Shown in pieces: positions 6,162 to 6,797 of a stretch of 6,797 nt of DNA. The notes under the pieces were generated by a model that saw only the letters and a list, made by a program, of their open reading frames with translations, had not been told where the DNA came from and did no database searches. Position 1 is the stretch's first letter; every line of letters begins with the position of its first letter. The DNA comes from Deltaproteobacteria bacterium (GTDB lineage: Bacteria > Desulfobacterota > Desulfobacteria > C00003060): contig DAOUWN010000117.1 in the NCBI GenBank assembly GCA_030667105.1, forward strand, positions 1-6,797, read 5' to 3'. The position numbers and the translations under genes are program-made.

Positions 6162-6168
6162 CTGCAAC
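6157..6168 (-). repeat. Right copy of 12-bp inverted repeat, overlapping attC-like site
   Basis: On the minus strand GTTGCAGATTCC, identical to plus-strand 5059-5070. The span between the outer ends is 1110 bp and holds only the recombinase gene, as in a small element with terminal inverted repeats. The outer flanks (CTTT and GCCG) do not form a target duplication. The GTT of this copy is also the right-hand GTT of the attC-like palindrome. Chance 12-bp matches are expected somewhere in a window this size, but not at this position. Confidence 0.5.
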
Positions 6169-6226
6169 GCCGCTGCGGTGGGGTGCGCAGCCTTTGCTGC
6201 GCATCCCTACCAGCAGCATGTTATCT
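6162..6226 (-). other. attC-like recombination site (integron cassette end)
   Basis: A long imperfect palindrome. On the plus strand, AAC (6166-6168), 3-base spacer, GCTGC, GGT, GGGG and TGCGCAGC (6172-6191), loop CTTT, then GCTGCGCA, TCCC, bulged T6208, ACC, bulged A6212 and GCAGC (6196-6217), 2-base spacer, and GTT (6220-6222). The stem is 20 bp with one G-T wobble. AAC/GTT ends, unpaired spacers next to them, and two single unpaired bases confined to one arm are the known hallmarks of attC hairpins recognised by integron integrase. The bulges are on the arm next to the gene (the L'' side), as expected if the minus strand is the cassette strand. The neighbouring gene's TAA falls in the AGATAAC end box, also typical of cassettes. 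Against it: the other end box is GTTGCAG, not a clean GTTRRRY, and no IntI gene is visible. A terminator is less likely since no T-run follows. Confidence 0.5.
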
Positions 6227-6797
6227 GACGCTCTTTAGATCAGAAAAACATTTTTCCCAACGAGAAATCCCCTCTGCCAGAAACTCAAAACCATTTCCAA
6301 TTTCATTTCCATCTTTGTCATAGACAGGAATTGAGAACTCAATATCGTTTGGTCTGGATATGTCGAACTCAACCTCCTTACCAGAGAAGGTTATTGAGGA
6401 AAGATGGTCTTTAGTAATGATTAAATTCAATTTCCCCAATTTTGGAAACAATGATGAACGGCTTTTTTTTAGGTCGCCGTGCTTAAGGCGATTGGCTATG
6501 TCGCCACAAACCGATAGTTGTTTGTCGCTATTAATAATTTTCTCTATATTTTGAGGGTTTCTACCAATGGACTTTGATAATTCCTTTAGATGATCCTTCA
6601 AGTTCCAAACCCATATGAATGCACTTGTAATTTCATCTTCAATTTCATTTAGATTTCTCACATTTCTAAAAACGTAGGTAGTCTCGACACCATCAGGAAA
6701 GGTGTAGTTCCATTTGTATTCATCGCCTTCTTTTTTCTCAAGGCGATCCGAGAAGCGTTTAAGCCTCTCGAAAAGTTTCTGTACCTCATTGGCTTTC
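6221..6797 (-). CDS. Unknown AT-rich gene, cassette-like, 5' end missing
   Basis: The frame is open from the window edge to a TAA at 6221, so at least 191 codons; a GTG at 6661 would give 146 residues but coding clearly continues upstream (KLFERLKRFSDRLEKKEGD, then YKWNYTFPDGVETTYVFRN). No family is recognised. The first half is helical and charged. Near the middle is the segment CGDIANRLKHGDLKKS, whose Asn-x2-Lys-His pattern resembles helices in HEPN-like and other uncharacterised proteins; I do not claim the function. The second half looks beta-rich (LNLIITKDHLSSITFSGKEVEFDI) and ends in a Trp-containing helix. No signal peptide or membrane segment is visible. Two lines counted by eye have about 35-40% G+C, below the recA region, which suggests transfer. 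The stop lies inside the attC-like site, and the gene converges on the recombinase. Confidence 0.75.
   Translation of the reverse strand, partial: KANEVQKLFERLKRFSDRLEKKEGDEYKWNYTFPDGVETTYVFRNVRNLNEIEDEITSAFIWVWNLKDHLKELSKSIGRNPQNIEKIINSDKQLSVCGDIANRLKHGDLKKSRSSLFPKLGKLNLIITKDHLSSITFSGKEVEFDISRPNDIEFSIPVYDKDGNEIGNGFEFLAEGISRWEKCFSDLKSVR

Overview
The window looks like a chromosomal segment of a delta-proteobacterium (Desulfobacterota-like). This is an inference from the protein families and their order: an RpoZ, a slipin-type SPFH protein, a RecA and a short DksA-type zinc finger all on one strand, next to an inositol-phosphate synthase of the short bacterial/archaeal class. Taxonomy cannot be settled without a search.

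Bases 1 to 4632 are a housekeeping block read entirely from the minus strand. In transcription order it holds rpoZ (omega), an SPFH/slipin membrane protein, recA, a small zinc-ribbon protein, a 60-residue unknown, dksA-like, a spacer with a 26-codon mini-ORF, and ino1, whose 3' end leaves the window at base 1. The first three genes overlap or nearly touch, so they are probably one transcript. Omega and DksA are the two partners known to build ppGpp-binding sites on RNA polymerase, and RecA is the recombination/SOS protein, so the block mixes transcription control, DNA repair and membrane organisation. The 60-residue protein and the ATG-initiated form of RecA start with nearly the same peptide, MPLG-x-[ST]-N-[PS]-Y-I.

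Bases 4633 to 6797 look like accessory DNA. On the plus strand there is a short decayed reading frame that resembles the N-terminus of a phage-type integrase, then an intact 278-residue tyrosine recombinase with all six catalytic residues. The recombinase is bracketed by a 12-bp inverted repeat (5059-5070 and 6157-6168). The right copy abuts and overlaps a 65-bp imperfect palindrome (6162-6226) that has the layout of an integron attC site: AAC/GTT ends, a long stem and two single-base bulges on one side. The TAA of a convergent AT-rich gene of unknown function (6221 to the window end, 5' end missing) lies inside that palindrome, as in integron gene cassettes. My reading is the tail of a cassette array beside a small recombinase element, at or near the edge of the conserved block. 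No tRNA, rRNA or CRISPR array was seen.
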